This document shows, piece after piece, positions 17,614 to 27,425 of a stretch of DNA of 64,000 bases (its first letter is position 1; every line of letters starts with the position of its first letter). The stretch is from CAWCXF01 sp963799455 (lineage in GTDB: Bacteria; Pseudomonadota; Alphaproteobacteria; Rhodobacterales; Rhodobacteraceae). The notes beneath the pieces are model-generated. The model had not been told where the DNA came from, did not search any database, and worked only from the letters and a program-made list of their open reading frames with translations. The stretch lies in NCBI GenBank assembly GCA_963799455.1, contig CAWCXF010000007.1, positions 248,001-312,000 on the forward strand, read 5' to 3'. The position numbers and the translations under genes were made by a program.

Positions 17614-18984
17614 TCAGAGGTCGACTTCGAAACGCCGTGCAAGGCGGCGAAAATACTTCGGATGAACTTCCGCTTCCCGCGCCGCTCCATCCACATCGCC
17701 ATTGTGGCGTGATAGTATGCGCTCGAGATACTGCTGCGCGAACGCACTCATCCAGCGGTCGCGGGCCTCTGCGAAGCTGGCCGGAGTTTCGTCCGACGCC
17801 GCCGGGAGCATCGCCGTGGGGAAGAGTCTTTCGGGAAGGTCCTGGAGCTTGATGAAAGGGCCGTCGCCGATGGCCACCGCGCGCTCGACCACATGAGCGA
17901 GTTCACGAACGTTCCCGGGCCAATCATGCGTTTCAAGACTAGCGATCACCGCAGGCGCAACCCCCCGCATTCGCCGGTTTCCTTTTTCATCTTGATTGAA
18001 TTTTCCATGAGCTAGAAAATGTTCGACGAGCGGCGCAATATCCGCGGTGCGTTCGCGAAGCGGCGGGAGCGGTACGCAGACGACATCGAGTCGATAATAG
18101 AGATCCTGTCGGAAAGTCCCTTGTTCAACACGCGCCAACAGGTCCCGGTGCGTTGCGGTGACGACTCGAACGTCGAGCGCTCGGTATTGGTCACCTCCAA
18201 CGCGACGGATCTCTCGACGCTCAAGCGCTCGCAAAAGACGAGGCTGCAGATCCAGCGGCAACTCGCCGATCTCGTCGATGAAGAGCGTCCCTCCCTGGGC
18301 GGCCTCGAACACGCCGATGTGCTGCCGGTCCGCGCCTGTGAAGGCCCCGCGCTCGTGGCCGAAGAGATGACTCTCGATTAGGGAGGCAGGTGCGCTCGCG
18401 CAATCGAATACGATCAAGGGTCCGTCCTTTCGTTTCGAGCAGTGGTGAAGCGCTCGCGCGATGAGTTCCTTCCCGGTGCCCGTCTCTCCTTGAATCATGA
18501 CTGTCGCGTCTGTCCGCGCGATTCGCTCGACCAGCGCGAAAGCTCTTTCCATGGCCTCGGAGCGGCCCACCAGACCTGGCAACGGAGTGGTTGGAGACTG
18601 AGGGAGTGGTTCGGAGAGCTGGCGCAGCTCCACGCGAACGGCAACGGTTCCGAGGGTGAGAGTGACGTCTGGGTCATCCACGAAAGCTTCTCGGATCGGG
18701 AGCCCGTCGAGGAAAGTGCCGTTGGTGGTGCCCAGATCCTGCACCACGGTGCGGCCGCTTTCGACAAAGAAACGGCAGTGGGCGCGGCTCACAGAGCGGT
18801 CTCGCACGTGGATATCGTTCTCCTGGCGCGAGCCCAGGGTGACGTTCTCGTGCTCGAGTTCCTCGACGTGCTCCCCCGCCTCATCGCGCCACGAGAACCG
18901 GATACGTCGCACGGAGAGCGCCTCTCCGGCCGGTTCGCGCGCCAGAGTGTGTGTGCTTGAGTGATCGATCCAGTCTTCAGCCAT
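17614..18984 (-). CDS. FHA-AAA+ sigma-54 enhancer-binding activator
   Basis: The 456-residue protein has three parts. An FHA domain (about 30-115) carries TLGSRQENDI, VSRAHCRF and DLGTTNGTFLDG. An AAA+ sigma-54 interaction domain (about 140-370) carries GETGTGKE (Walker A), GAFTGA (the sigma-54 contact loop), FIDEIGEL (Walker B) and the arginine-finger region. A Fis-type helix-turn-helix forms the C-terminus (about 410-456). Such proteins activate sigma-54 promoters when a phosphothreonine ligand or partner is sensed. With kinases nearby and eight sigma-54/palindrome promoters in the window, it is the best candidate regulator of that set. I found no copy of the palindrome before this gene. 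Confidence 0.92.
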   Translation of the reverse strand: MAEDWIDHSSTHTLAREPAGEALSVRRIRFSWRDEAGEHVEELEHENVTLGSRQENDIHVRDRSVSRAHCRFFVESGRTVVQDLGTTNGTFLDGLPIREAFVDDPDVTLTLGTVAVRVELRQLSEPLPQSPTTPLPGLVGRSEAMERAFALVERIARTDATVMIQGETGTGKELIARALHHCSKRKDGPLIVFDCASAPASLIESHLFGHERGAFTGADRQHIGVFEAAQGGTLFIDEIGELPLDLQPRLLRALERREIRRVGGDQYRALDVRVVTATHRDLLARVEQGTFRQDLYYRLDVVCVPLPPLRERTADIAPLVEHFLAHGKFNQDEKGNRRMRGVAPAVIASLETHDWPGNVRELAHVVERAVAIGDGPFIKLQDLPERLFPTAMLPAASDETPASFAEARDRWMSAFAQQYLERILSRHNGDVDGAAREAEVHPKYFRRLARRFEVDL

Positions 18985-19123
18985 GGTTCGTCATGTTTAC
19001 CCCCAAGTGCGGATGGAGGCTCGTCGTTTGATATCGACCCGCAGATCGGTAGTGCCGAGAACAGCACAGCCTATTGCTTAGATACGAATGGATTGGATAC
19101 CGATCGCTACCTAGGCTATCGAC

Positions 19124-20374
19124 GTGCACCTTCCAAATCAACGAATCGCGCTACTCTTCTGTGCTTCTTTCCTGGCTTGTGCGGACGTCGGTTCGCCCGA
19201 TCGACACAACGATCTCCAGTCACGAGACCTGGCGGTTGTCGACCTACCGGAGGGAGTTCGCATTCGAGCCGTCGCTGCGAATCTTAGCTCCGGCAGAGGC
19301 CAAGACTACGACCCTGGTCACGGTGCCCGCATCCTGGAGGGGCTGGACCCGGACGTCGTCCTCATCAATGAGTTCAACGTGGGAGACAACCGGCCCTCCA
19401 CCCTTGACCGATGGGTCGCCGACCATTTCGGCCCGGATGCGGAATACCGACGCGAAAGCGACCGCGCCATCCCAAATGGCGTGATCAGTATGTTCCCGAT
19501 ATCCGAATGGGGAGTTTGGGAAGACACGCTTGCGCCAAACCGAGAATTCGTCTGGGCGCAGCTCGACATCCCTGGCGAGATCGATCTGTGGGTCGTGAGC
19601 GTCCATCTTCTCACGCGGAACTCCACCACGCGTAGCGCTGAGGCTGCTGAGCTTGTCAGAGCGATTCGCTCCCGGGTTCCAGAGGAGGACTTTCTTTTGG
19701 TCGGCGGGGACCTGAACGCCCGAAGTCGAAACGAATCCACGCTCGGTGTCCTGTCTCAGGTGGTCAACGTTCGTGGTCCCTACCCCGTGGACCAAGCGGG
19801 AGACGGAGACACCAACCAGAGCCGACGCCGGCCTTACGACTGGGTTCTTGCCAATGACGACCTTGAGCAGCTTGCTATCCCTACGCAGATTGGCGAAGAG
19901 AGCTTCCCCAGCGGTCTTGTGTTTGACACGCGCGTTTTCAATCCTCTGAGCGTGGTGTTCCCAGCACGTCGGGGCGACAGCGCGGAGCCCTTCATGCAGC
20001 ACATGGCCGTGGTGCGCGATTTCGCGATCCCGCATCAGCCCGAGCCCGAGCCTCCCCCGAGTCAAAACCAGCTGTCGAATGGACAAAGCACTCCGGCTCT
20101 GAGCGCGGCGACGGGACAGTGGCGCCGATTCGTGGTCGATGTGCCGGCGGAAACACAGGCCCTACAGGTGACCATCCGTGGCGGACGTGGCGACGCCGAC
20201 CTCTATCTTCACCATCCCGAGATCCCCGAGCTGAACCGCTGGACTTGCCGTCCTTACTTCGTCGGAAACGTCGAAACCTGCTCGCTCCGCTCACCGCTTG
20301 AAGGGCTCCATCACATCGGCGTGCACGCGTTCGAGGGCTACGAGAACGTCGAGATCAACGCGGCATGGCAGTAG
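19124..20374 (+). CDS. Endonuclease/exonuclease/phosphatase-fold lipoprotein with PPC domain
   Basis: The GTG at 19124 gives a short lipoprotein signal ending FLAC. The EEP fold spans about residues 45-305: VVLINEFN, VSVHLL, GGDLNARS and QHMAVV match the metal and catalytic blocks. The C-terminal 100 residues form a PPC domain (GQWRRFVVDVP, GDADLYLH), common on secreted enzymes. Substrates of this superfamily include DNA, RNA and phospholipids. An extracellular nuclease or phosphodiesterase is likely but not proven. It is divergent from the activator gene. Confidence 0.8.
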   Translation: MHLPNQRIALLFCASFLACADVGSPDRHNDLQSRDLAVVDLPEGVRIRAVAANLSSGRGQDYDPGHGARILEGLDPDVVLINEFNVGDNRPSTLDRWVADHFGPDAEYRRESDRAIPNGVISMFPISEWGVWEDTLAPNREFVWAQLDIPGEIDLWVVSVHLLTRNSTTRSAEAAELVRAIRSRVPEEDFLLVGGDLNARSRNESTLGVLSQVVNVRGPYPVDQAGDGDTNQSRRRPYDWVLANDDLEQLAIPTQIGEESFPSGLVFDTRVFNPLSVVFPARRGDSAEPFMQHMAVVRDFAIPHQPEPEPPPSQNQLSNGQSTPALSAATGQWRRFVVDVPAETQALQVTIRGGRGDADLYLHHPEIPELNRWTCRPYFVGNVETCSLRSPLEGLHHIGVHAFEGYENVEINAAWQ

Positions 20375-20480
20375 CCTAGCGTGCCTCCAGTCGTACTTAG
20401 CGCCGCGAATAAGTCGGCCCGGTTTCGGCGCAACGCGAACAGATCGCATGTCTCTGGCGGCTGCTGGTAGAGTATCTTCG

Positions 20481-22743
20481 ATGCGAGCGCGGCACGAGAG
20501 AGCGATGTTCGCGGCGCTCGTGCTCGTCGCGGGCTGCCAAGACCCCAGCGCCGTAGCCGTGCCGGAGTGGACGCTGATCACTGCGGATGGCCACGCCCAG
20601 GTTGTTTCACTGCCCACGCGTGTGGATGAACTCGTCGGTGAGCGCGGTCGTTTCTTTGAGCTGCGTGCGACGCTGGAGCCCCCGACGGAGTGGGTGGGGA
20701 GCGCCGTCACCTTGGCCATCGCCAAACTCCCCGCTCGGGTGTCGCTGCAGATCAACGGGGAGCACGTGGAGCCATCTGTGTCGGAGCTTCTCAGCGGCTA
20801 CCGGAGTCCAGGCGATCACCACTGGCGTATTCCGGGCGCACTGTTTGAGAGTGGCGAGATTCGCCTGCGCCTCGTCGTGGAAGATTCTTGGTTTCAAAGC
20901 ACCCGGCTCGGCTCGACGCCGCGGCTCAGCACACACCGTGATGGTGATCGATGGTATCGCTTCGTCACTGCGTTCAATACCTTCACCGCAGCCGTCGCTT
21001 TCAGTACCGCGATTCTTCTCGGTATTCTCTACCTCATTGTCTTTGTCGACGACCGCTCGCGTAGGGCGTATGGCTTGGTCGCTGCGATGGCGCTCCTGGC
21101 GTCCGCCTACCCATTCTTCATGCTCGGCGCCAGCCAGTGGATGCTCGGCGTGCATGACCTTCGCACAGTCTGGTTCGTGGGCGCCGCGGCTTTGGTCAGC
21201 GTGGCATACACGCGGGCGCATCTTGAGCTTTCGCGTCCACACTGGGTTTGGTTCGCCTTCGGAGCGATCGAGGTGGGCGCAGGTATTCTCAGTGGTCCAT
21301 TCAGCGCTCGCTGGACGATCCTCATCGTGGTTGTCGGCACCAGCATCACCGCGATCTATCAAGTTGGACTTCTGGCGACGCACCTCCTTCGTGGTCGCTG
21401 CGATGGTGACGCAGTGATGATGCTGGTCTCGTGGATCATCCTGGCCGTCTGTAGCGGCACCGACATGCTGTACTGGGGCGGTCTGGGCGGGGGGCTGGAG
21501 GGCTTGCACGGAGCATCACTAGGCATCGGTGTATTCGTCGTCTTGCAAGCGGCGGTACTCAGTCGTGGTCACGGGCGAACGATGACTCGCACCGATGCTC
21601 TCAACCGCGCGTTGCTTGAGCGTCTGGATCTGCTTGAAAAGCGAGACGGCGAGAACCGGCGACTCACCGAAGAGTTGACCCGGCAGGTGGGCGCGCGCTC
21701 TCGTCAGCTCTCGCACGCGCTTGCTCGTCTTAGCCGGGCGCCCTCCGCGGAGGAAGAGCTGTCGCTAGGTGTCGAAGTCGACTCTCGATATCGGGTCGTT
21801 CGTCAGCTCGGAACTGGGGCGATGGCCGTCGTGTATGAGGTTGAGCGCTTGGACGACCGGCGCCGATTTGCTCTCAAGGCCCTGAAAAGCATGAGCGACC
21901 CTCAGCTCCTCGCGCGCTTTGCACGGGAAGCGCACATCGCTGCGGAGGTCAGCCATGAAAACGTCGTCGCGATTCACGATATCGATTTCGCCGAGGCTGG
22001 ATTCATGTACATCATCATGGACCTGGTCGATGGCGGCTCGTTGAAAGACCACGCGACACGCTACGGCGAGTTGTCGTGGGCCCTTGAGGTGCTGCGACAA
22101 ATCGTCGACGGACTCCAAGCCATCCATGTCCGCGGCGTCGTTCACCGAGACCTTAAGCCTGCCAATATCCTTCTGGATGCCGGCACAGCGGTGCGCGTGC
22201 GGATCAGCGACTTTGGAGTCTCGGGGATGACGGAGAGAAAGCTGATGCTAGCGGGGGAAGGCACGGCGCACCCGCTCGCAACGATCACGCAGCTAAGCAC
22301 CCGCAGCCCGCCGACGGCGCCGTTCGCCGACGCGTCGGGATGGGATGCCCTACGATACGCCCCAGATCACCATCGCGGGCGATGTCGTTGGTTCGCCTGC
22401 GTACATGGCGCCGGAGCTCTGGGAGGGGAGCGGAGAAGGGGTGACCCGCGATGTCTACGCGTTCGGAATTATCGCGTTCGAGCTGCTTGCGGGGGCGCGC
22501 CCGTTTGATCGACCGGCATTCGGGCTGCGGGCGCTCGGAGAACCGATTCCTGTGCCGACCCCGCTCGCTGTTCGCTGCCCTGATGTGCCAGTGAAACTCG
22601 CCGCCCTCATCGACGCGGCCATCGATCTTGACCCCCGCGCTCGGCCATCTCTCGCCGAGATCCGCGCGGACCTAACGTCGGGGGACATAGCCCACGACTT
22701 CGATCGAGACCCCGACGCTACTTCGCAAAGCTTCCGCTCGTGA
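20481..22743 (+). pseudogene. 7TM-DISM receptor Ser/Thr protein kinase, frameshifted near 22340
   Basis: The ATG at 20481 gives a lipoprotein-like signal (LVLVAGC). The layout is a beta-rich ectodomain (about 20-170) and about seven membrane helices (175-385) like 7TMR-DISM receptors. A coiled coil follows, then a kinase domain from about residue 435 with GTGAMAVVYEV, ALKAL, HRDLKPAN (about residue 555) and DFGVSG. The frame breaks after DASGW; the kinase resumes at about 22345 with GSPAYMAPELW and DVYAFGIIAFELL and ends at 22743. One base at GGATGGGATGCC accounts for the break. It would sense an external signal and phosphorylate Ser/Thr, perhaps for the FHA proteins. Confidence 0.75.
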
Positions 22744-22762
22744 TCGTCACGTGAAGCAGCAT

Positions 22763-24292
22763 TCAGCGCGAGCTATCCGAACCAAGACCCCGCTCAAAGG
22801 AGTCGTAGTCCACTAAGATTCCAGTAGATGCCGGCGGCACCATCTCGGTGCCCATCTCTGGACCGGCCCCGCGTTCGCCAGACCGGGCCATTCCCGCGCT
22901 TCGATTCCGTCGCATGGAGCGAGCCCGTCTACGCGGTGGGCTCTCATCGGCGTCTACATCGTCCATGGGAGCGGGCGCCACGTTGGATTCATCGTCGTGT
23001 TCCACTTCGGGGATGGGAGTAATGTCGGGGACAGTTGCCGACATTTCCGATACGGGTTCGACCGTCTGCGCCGTGGGCGTCGGTGTTGAAGGATTCGAAC
23101 CGCGCGATTGCGCCAAGACCCCAATGCCGGCGACGGCGGAGAGCGCAGTTAGACCAAGCAGCGCGTGACGGAGGCGAAGGGACTTCGCCTTCGGATACGC
23201 CATGGTATCAGGGAGCACGAGCTCTTGCTGAGTGGTGCCCGTATCGCCCGCGCGCGAGCGCGCGAAGCGACCCGAGTGGAGGGAAGCGGTGGGCGACACA
23301 ACGACCGCGTCGTGGAGGCGCTGTCGGAATCGATCCATTTGTTTGGAGACGAGAGGCTGCAGCACTTCGGCGATCCGGATCTCGTCTGCGAGCCCGACAG
23401 TCGTTCGCGCGGCCGCCAGCAGTTCGTCGGCGACGAGACTGGCGCTCGCGGTGCGTAGCGAAGGATCGCGACGGAGTGCGCGGGCGACCACCTTGGCCAC
23501 CTCGATGGGAACATCCCCTCGCTCTCGGTGAAGCGAGGGAATGAGCGCCTCGGCAACCTGTTTCGCGATCGCTAGTGAATTGTCGCCGCGAAAGAGCTGC
23601 CTGGTGGCCATGGTTTCCCAAGCCACCACGCCAAGGGCGAAGACGTCGGCTCGCTGATCGACGGGGGCGAGCTGAAGCTGCTCGGGGGCGAGATAGGACA
23701 TCTTCCCCTTGATCTCTCCCGTCGTCGTGTGACCTAAACGATGAGCGGCGCGCGCGACGCCGAAGTCGCTCAGCTTTACGCGCCCATCCTCTCCAACGAG
23801 CGCGTTGTGTGGCGATACATCCCGGTGGATGATGTCGAGAGCAGCTCCCGCCGGAGTACGCGCACGGTGCGCGTCGGCGAGACCCCGCGCGACCTGCCAC
23901 AAGATCCCGCAAGCGACGTCTACTGGAAGCTGCTGCTTCCGCCGCTGCAGCTCCCTCATCACGTCGCGGAGAGAGCAGCCCACGACCAGCTCCATCGCCA
24001 TAAACAAAACGTCACCATCGCGCCCAAGATCGAGAGTCTCGACGCAGTATGGACTACTGATGTGAGCCGCGATGCGCGCTTCATCCATGAACATCGTGGA
24101 GAACTTGTCGTCCTCCACCAGATGCGGCAGGATAGTCTTCAGCGCGACGATTTTTTCAAAGCCAGCTTCTCCCGCGACCCGTGCGACCCATACCGTAGCC
24201 ATGCCGCCTGAAGCCAATCGGAACAACAGCTCGTACTTGCCGAGGACGCTACCGGGGCCGAGAGAACAGGAGCTGGGGTGGGTAGAGTGCAT
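22763..24292 (-). CDS. Ser/Thr protein kinase with C-terminal membrane segment
   Basis: Using the ATG at 24292 the product has 509 residues. The kinase domain (about 18-290) has LASGGMATVWVA (Gly loop), the ALKTI lysine, HRDVSPHN (catalytic loop), SDFGVAR and SYLAPEQ. A linker follows, then one hydrophobic segment (about residue 385-405) and a low-complexity exported tail with a Pro/Thr/Asp-rich region. This is the usual plan of bacterial PASTA-less kinases of Myxococcota. The ATG overlaps that of the divergent TPR gene by the bases CATG (24290-24293). An upstream ATG at 24373 is possible. Confidence 0.88.
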   Translation of the reverse strand: MHSTHPSSCSLGPGSVLGKYELLFRLASGGMATVWVARVAGEAGFEKIVALKTILPHLVEDDKFSTMFMDEARIAAHISSPYCVETLDLGRDGDVLFMAMELVVGCSLRDVMRELQRRKQQLPVDVACGILWQVARGLADAHRARTPAGAALDIIHRDVSPHNALVGEDGRVKLSDFGVARAAHRLGHTTTGEIKGKMSYLAPEQLQLAPVDQRADVFALGVVAWETMATRQLFRGDNSLAIAKQVAEALIPSLHRERGDVPIEVAKVVARALRRDPSLRTASASLVADELLAAARTTVGLADEIRIAEVLQPLVSKQMDRFRQRLHDAVVVSPTASLHSGRFARSRAGDTGTTQQELVLPDTMAYPKAKSLRLRHALLGLTALSAVAGIGVLAQSRGSNPSTPTPTAQTVEPVSEMSATVPDITPIPEVEHDDESNVAPAPMDDVDADESPPRRRARSMRRNRSAGMARSGERGAGPEMGTEMVPPASTGILVDYDSFERGLGSDSSR

Positions 24293-25070
24293 GCGGCAAC
24301 TAGAAACTGATTCGAGACTCAGAGTGGCGAGAATAGCGCGGCTGGTCGCTGGTGTCTTCCTCCTGATGTTCATCGTCGTGCCCGTGACTGGCAGCGCGCA
24401 AGATACGGCTCGTACGGACGACTCGCGCCAAGATGCCGCACGGGAAGAGTTCCGTTCCGGAGAGGCCGCCGCGCTGGAGGAGCGATGGGCGGACTCAGAG
24501 CGCCACTTCCGCCGCGCGTTTGAGCTATCGGGGGTAGTGGCGGCGCTCGTTAACCAGGCGGTGGCCCTGCGCGCACTCGGACGCCATCGCGACGCAAGAG
24601 ACGCCTTCGACCGGGCCCTAGAAATGCGGCCGCAGGAGGCTCTGCGAAGCCAGATTCAAGAGTGGCGTGGCGAATCCGCAGCCCGCGTGGCCGTTTTGGT
24701 TCTCACCGGGCTCGAACCTAGGGTGACTCATGATGTGGCTCTCGACGGCGTCTCCACCGGAGACGGCCAGGAACGCCCACTTCGTTTAGAAACGGATTCG
24801 GGGCGCCACGCTTTGGTGGTGCGTCGGGAGGGTCATGTCCCCTGGCTGTGGCAGGGCGACACCCATGATGGACAGTCACTGCGGCTGCAGGTTGAGATGG
24901 AGCAAGAGGCACAACCTCGTTCTCTGGCAAGTCATCCATGGTTCTGGGTGCTGGTGGTGAGCGTCGCCGCCGGCGCTGCGGCTGCGACTGGGATTCTTGT
25001 GCGTCGCGCGCGCCAGCCCGACGACCTCGTGCCGCTGAACCCGGAGCGCACGCTGGAGTTAAACCCCTGA
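24291..25070 (+). CDS. TPR and PEGA-like membrane protein
   Basis: The 259-residue product has a signal peptide (about 15-35), two or three TPR-like helical repeats (ADSERHFRRAFELSG, RHRDARDAFDRALEMRP), and a PEGA-like beta domain (about 140-205). It ends with a membrane segment (WFWVLVVSVAAGAAAATG) and a short basic tail. Proteins of this plan are often encoded beside Ser/Thr kinases in myxobacteria. Here it is divergent from one, with overlapping start codons. Function is unknown; it may be a scaffold in the kinase pathway. Confidence 0.75.
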   Translation: MRQLETDSRLRVARIARLVAGVFLLMFIVVPVTGSAQDTARTDDSRQDAAREEFRSGEAAALEERWADSERHFRRAFELSGVVAALVNQAVALRALGRHRDARDAFDRALEMRPQEALRSQIQEWRGESAARVAVLVLTGLEPRVTHDVALDGVSTGDGQERPLRLETDSGRHALVVRREGHVPWLWQGDTHDGQSLRLQVEMEQEAQPRSLASHPWFWVLVVSVAAGAAAATGILVRRARQPDDLVPLNPERTLELNP

Positions 25071-25699
25071 ACTCTCTTACCCCACGTCTTCTACGTCTCG
25101 CAATTCCAACGCTCGCGACGGCCGTGCTAGTGCTTGTCGCCGGTTGCGCCGTGGAACAGAACGCGGTTCTCGAGGTTCAGATGCGTCTACCGACCTCCCC
25201 CGAGCGTCCTCTCGCGCTCATTCAAATCGCGTCCGAAACGTTTGAGTGGGAAGACGTATGGCAACGAGAAACTCTTGAGTTCGACACAGGCGCCGAAGGC
25301 TGCAACACGACCTTTAGCGTGGTGACAGATACGCCCGTCAGTGAGCCCGAGCTCACGGGCAGTCTACGAATGAAGATCTGGTTCTGCCCTCGGGAGCAGC
25401 CGCGCTGCCTCGACGGCGCGGTGGCGCCCCCCGAGTGGCGGGTCACCCTTCGCCATCCGTTTCATGAGGGTGAGCGGACTTTCTACCAGGCGGCGCCACC
25501 CCTTGCGGAGCAGACCGGCACAACCCGCTGCCAGACCTGGGACCTGCCCTCCTCTTTGCTTCCCGCGAGCCAGCAGGAGAATTTCGAGCTGACGGTGGAC
25601 TCGTGCGAGATACTCGGGTGCCAGGATCCGTTGAGCGCGCCCGACCCAGAGTTTGCGTTTTGTCGAGCCGACGGAGTGCACGAATGCACGGCGCGCTAA
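25067..25699 (+). CDS. Lipoprotein, probable CTG start
   Basis: The only start that gives a sensible signal (NSLTPRLLRLAIP... ending LVLVAGC) is a CTG at 25067, 8 nt after a GGAG ribosome-binding site. It overlaps the stop of the TPR gene as CTGA. An ATG at 24938 in the same frame would put 40 Arg-rich out-of-character residues in front. The mature part has four or more Cys pairs and looks like a disulfide-stabilised beta protein, as in neighbouring surface lipoproteins. Function is unknown. Confidence 0.6.
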   Translation: MNSLTPRLLRLAIPTLATAVLVLVAGCAVEQNAVLEVQMRLPTSPERPLALIQIASETFEWEDVWQRETLEFDTGAEGCNTTFSVVTDTPVSEPELTGSLRMKIWFCPREQPRCLDGAVAPPEWRVTLRHPFHEGERTFYQAAPPLAEQTGTTRCQTWDLPSSLLPASQQENFELTVDSCEILGCQDPLSAPDPEFAFCRADGVHECTAR

Positions 25700-25718
25700 C
25701 AATAGCAGAGCCCTGACG

Positions 25719-27425
25719 CTACTCAGGACATCGCGTGGACATCAACACGCGATTGGTGGCGCCGGCTTCCACCCAGAAAATCGCGGTGTCCTCGCCGGAG
25801 CGCGCAATCTGAACTTGCTCCACGCTGCCCGCTACCGCCAAAGTCCTCTGCTCTGTTCCGAGCACTTCGCCCGTCGAGCCCACGCGACTGGTTTCGAGCG
25901 CGTTCGGGCTTGAAGAGTTGTTCGACCAGGCTACCTGAAAAGCGCTGCCGTCCCAGGCCACAACCGGATCGCTTCGATTGGCTCCGGCCCCCGAAAGCCG
26001 TTGAGCCGGCGCGGTCGGCGTCAGGTTTGTGTCGAATGGTCGGAAGTAAACTTCCCGAACGGAACCGGAAGCCCGCCGGTGCCAGACGGCGGCGTAGCTC
26101 GACGGACCACGGGCCAAGTCCTGGTTGAGGCACTCGCCGACGTTGATGAGTTCTGGTCCACCACCCAACGCCACGCCGTCCGGACCAATGTGGCGGGCGT
26201 AGCAATCAGGGTTGCGACGAAAGGACGCGATAAAACCGCTTGGCTCCGACGAGATTCGATACCAGGTCGCGTCGGATGGGAAAAGGGCATCCCGCCCGAG
26301 CTCTCGCCCCTGCGAGTCGAGGCGTAGTGAAACGGGTCTACCTTCAAGTGTCTCAGCGATAGTCATGAAGCCACCAGGAGCGGAGAGGAGTCCGTCCAGC
26401 GATACGTTTCGAAATTCGGAGGAGACGACGGGGTCCGAGATGAGCTCGCCGGACTCACGAGAGTACGACGCAATAACGAGTTCGTCGCCGGACACCGCCG
26501 CAAGAGTCAGGGTGTCCATCGACACTGCGGGGGGACGAATCGAGTCCGCTTCAAGGTTGAGCGAATGCGACGCTTCAACATCGCCGGTGCGCGATAGATA
26601 GACCACCTGCACCGAACCGGTACCGTCGCGCGTCACGAGCGCGTAGCCGCTATCGCTGGGCGCGACCCCGAACGTGAGGCCCGCGCCATTGGCGATCTCT
26701 CGCGACTCGAGCGTCACGCAAGCGCCTGCATTTTCACTGTCCTGCACAGAGGCGTCGTTCACGGAGGAATCAGGTCCGGCGTCCGCTGCGACCGGGATAG
26801 CTCGGCATCCGCGCAGGGCGTCGCAGTAGGTGCGCTCGGGGCAAGTCGTATCAGACCCCTCCGAGTAGCAAACTGAGTCGATGCAAGCCGCTCTCGCGCA
26901 CTCGGCGCTCGGCGTTGGGCAGTCCGACAGCTCGCTGCACCCGCGTGTTCGACGGCACGTCGACTCTGTGCCCGTGACACAACTCGGGTCAACGCATTCG
27001 CCCGCCAGGCACTCGGACGCTTGCAGGTCGCCCGTTGCGGAAGGACAGCTCACGTCCTCGCAACTCCTTGTGATCACGACTTGGATCGTGGCGGTCTGGT
27101 CTTGGTCGAAGGAGACCGTTCGTGTCGCCAACGCGGTCTCGTCGATTCCCAGCAACGTCATGCGCACGCGCCTTCCGCGCGCCGTAGAGACATTGGGAAA
27201 CTCGGCGACGGTTCGCACGCTGACATCACCGGAGGTCAAGAGCGCGGGGGTAAGCTGCCGCTCCCCGGTCGCTACGAGCTCTGTCGCGACGGCAAAAAAC
27301 TCGGTTCCACTGCGAAAGTCAGTGCGTAATTGAACGCGGAGATCAACACGCGCATTGCTGGATGCGCACGAAGCCACAAAGAGAAACGTCCACGCAAATG
27401 GCGAAAAAGCAGCATGCATGTTCAT
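25719..27425 (-). CDS. Modular surface lipoprotein: shared N-module plus beta-propeller-like C-module
   Basis: The ATG at 27425 gives a signal ending in the lipobox VASC. The first part (about 20-125) is a beta domain. A Cys-rich region with CVDPSCVTGTESTCRR (about 130-215) and an Asp/Ala linker follow. The same N-terminal module, block by block, occurs in the protein at 34943-36460. The C-terminal 340 residues have repeated strands such as GGFMTIAET and DGSAFQVAWSNN, like beta-propeller repeats of secreted myxobacterial proteins. Role is unknown; ligand binding at the cell surface is a guess. It is convergent with the CTG-start lipoprotein. Confidence 0.75.
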   Translation of the reverse strand: MNMHAAFSPFAWTFLFVASCASSNARVDLRVQLRTDFRSGTEFFAVATELVATGERQLTPALLTSGDVSVRTVAEFPNVSTARGRRVRMTLLGIDETALATRTVSFDQDQTATIQVVITRSCEDVSCPSATGDLQASECLAGECVDPSCVTGTESTCRRTRGCSELSDCPTPSAECARAACIDSVCYSEGSDTTCPERTYCDALRGCRAIPVAADAGPDSSVNDASVQDSENAGACVTLESREIANGAGLTFGVAPSDSGYALVTRDGTGSVQVVYLSRTGDVEASHSLNLEADSIRPPAVSMDTLTLAAVSGDELVIASYSRESGELISDPVVSSEFRNVSLDGLLSAPGGFMTIAETLEGRPVSLRLDSQGRELGRDALFPSDATWYRISSEPSGFIASFRRNPDCYARHIGPDGVALGGGPELINVGECLNQDLARGPSSYAAVWHRRASGSVREVYFRPFDTNLTPTAPAQRLSGAGANRSDPVVAWDGSAFQVAWSNNSSSPNALETSRVGSTGEVLGTEQRTLAVAGSVEQVQIARSGEDTAIFWVEAGATNRVLMSTRCPE

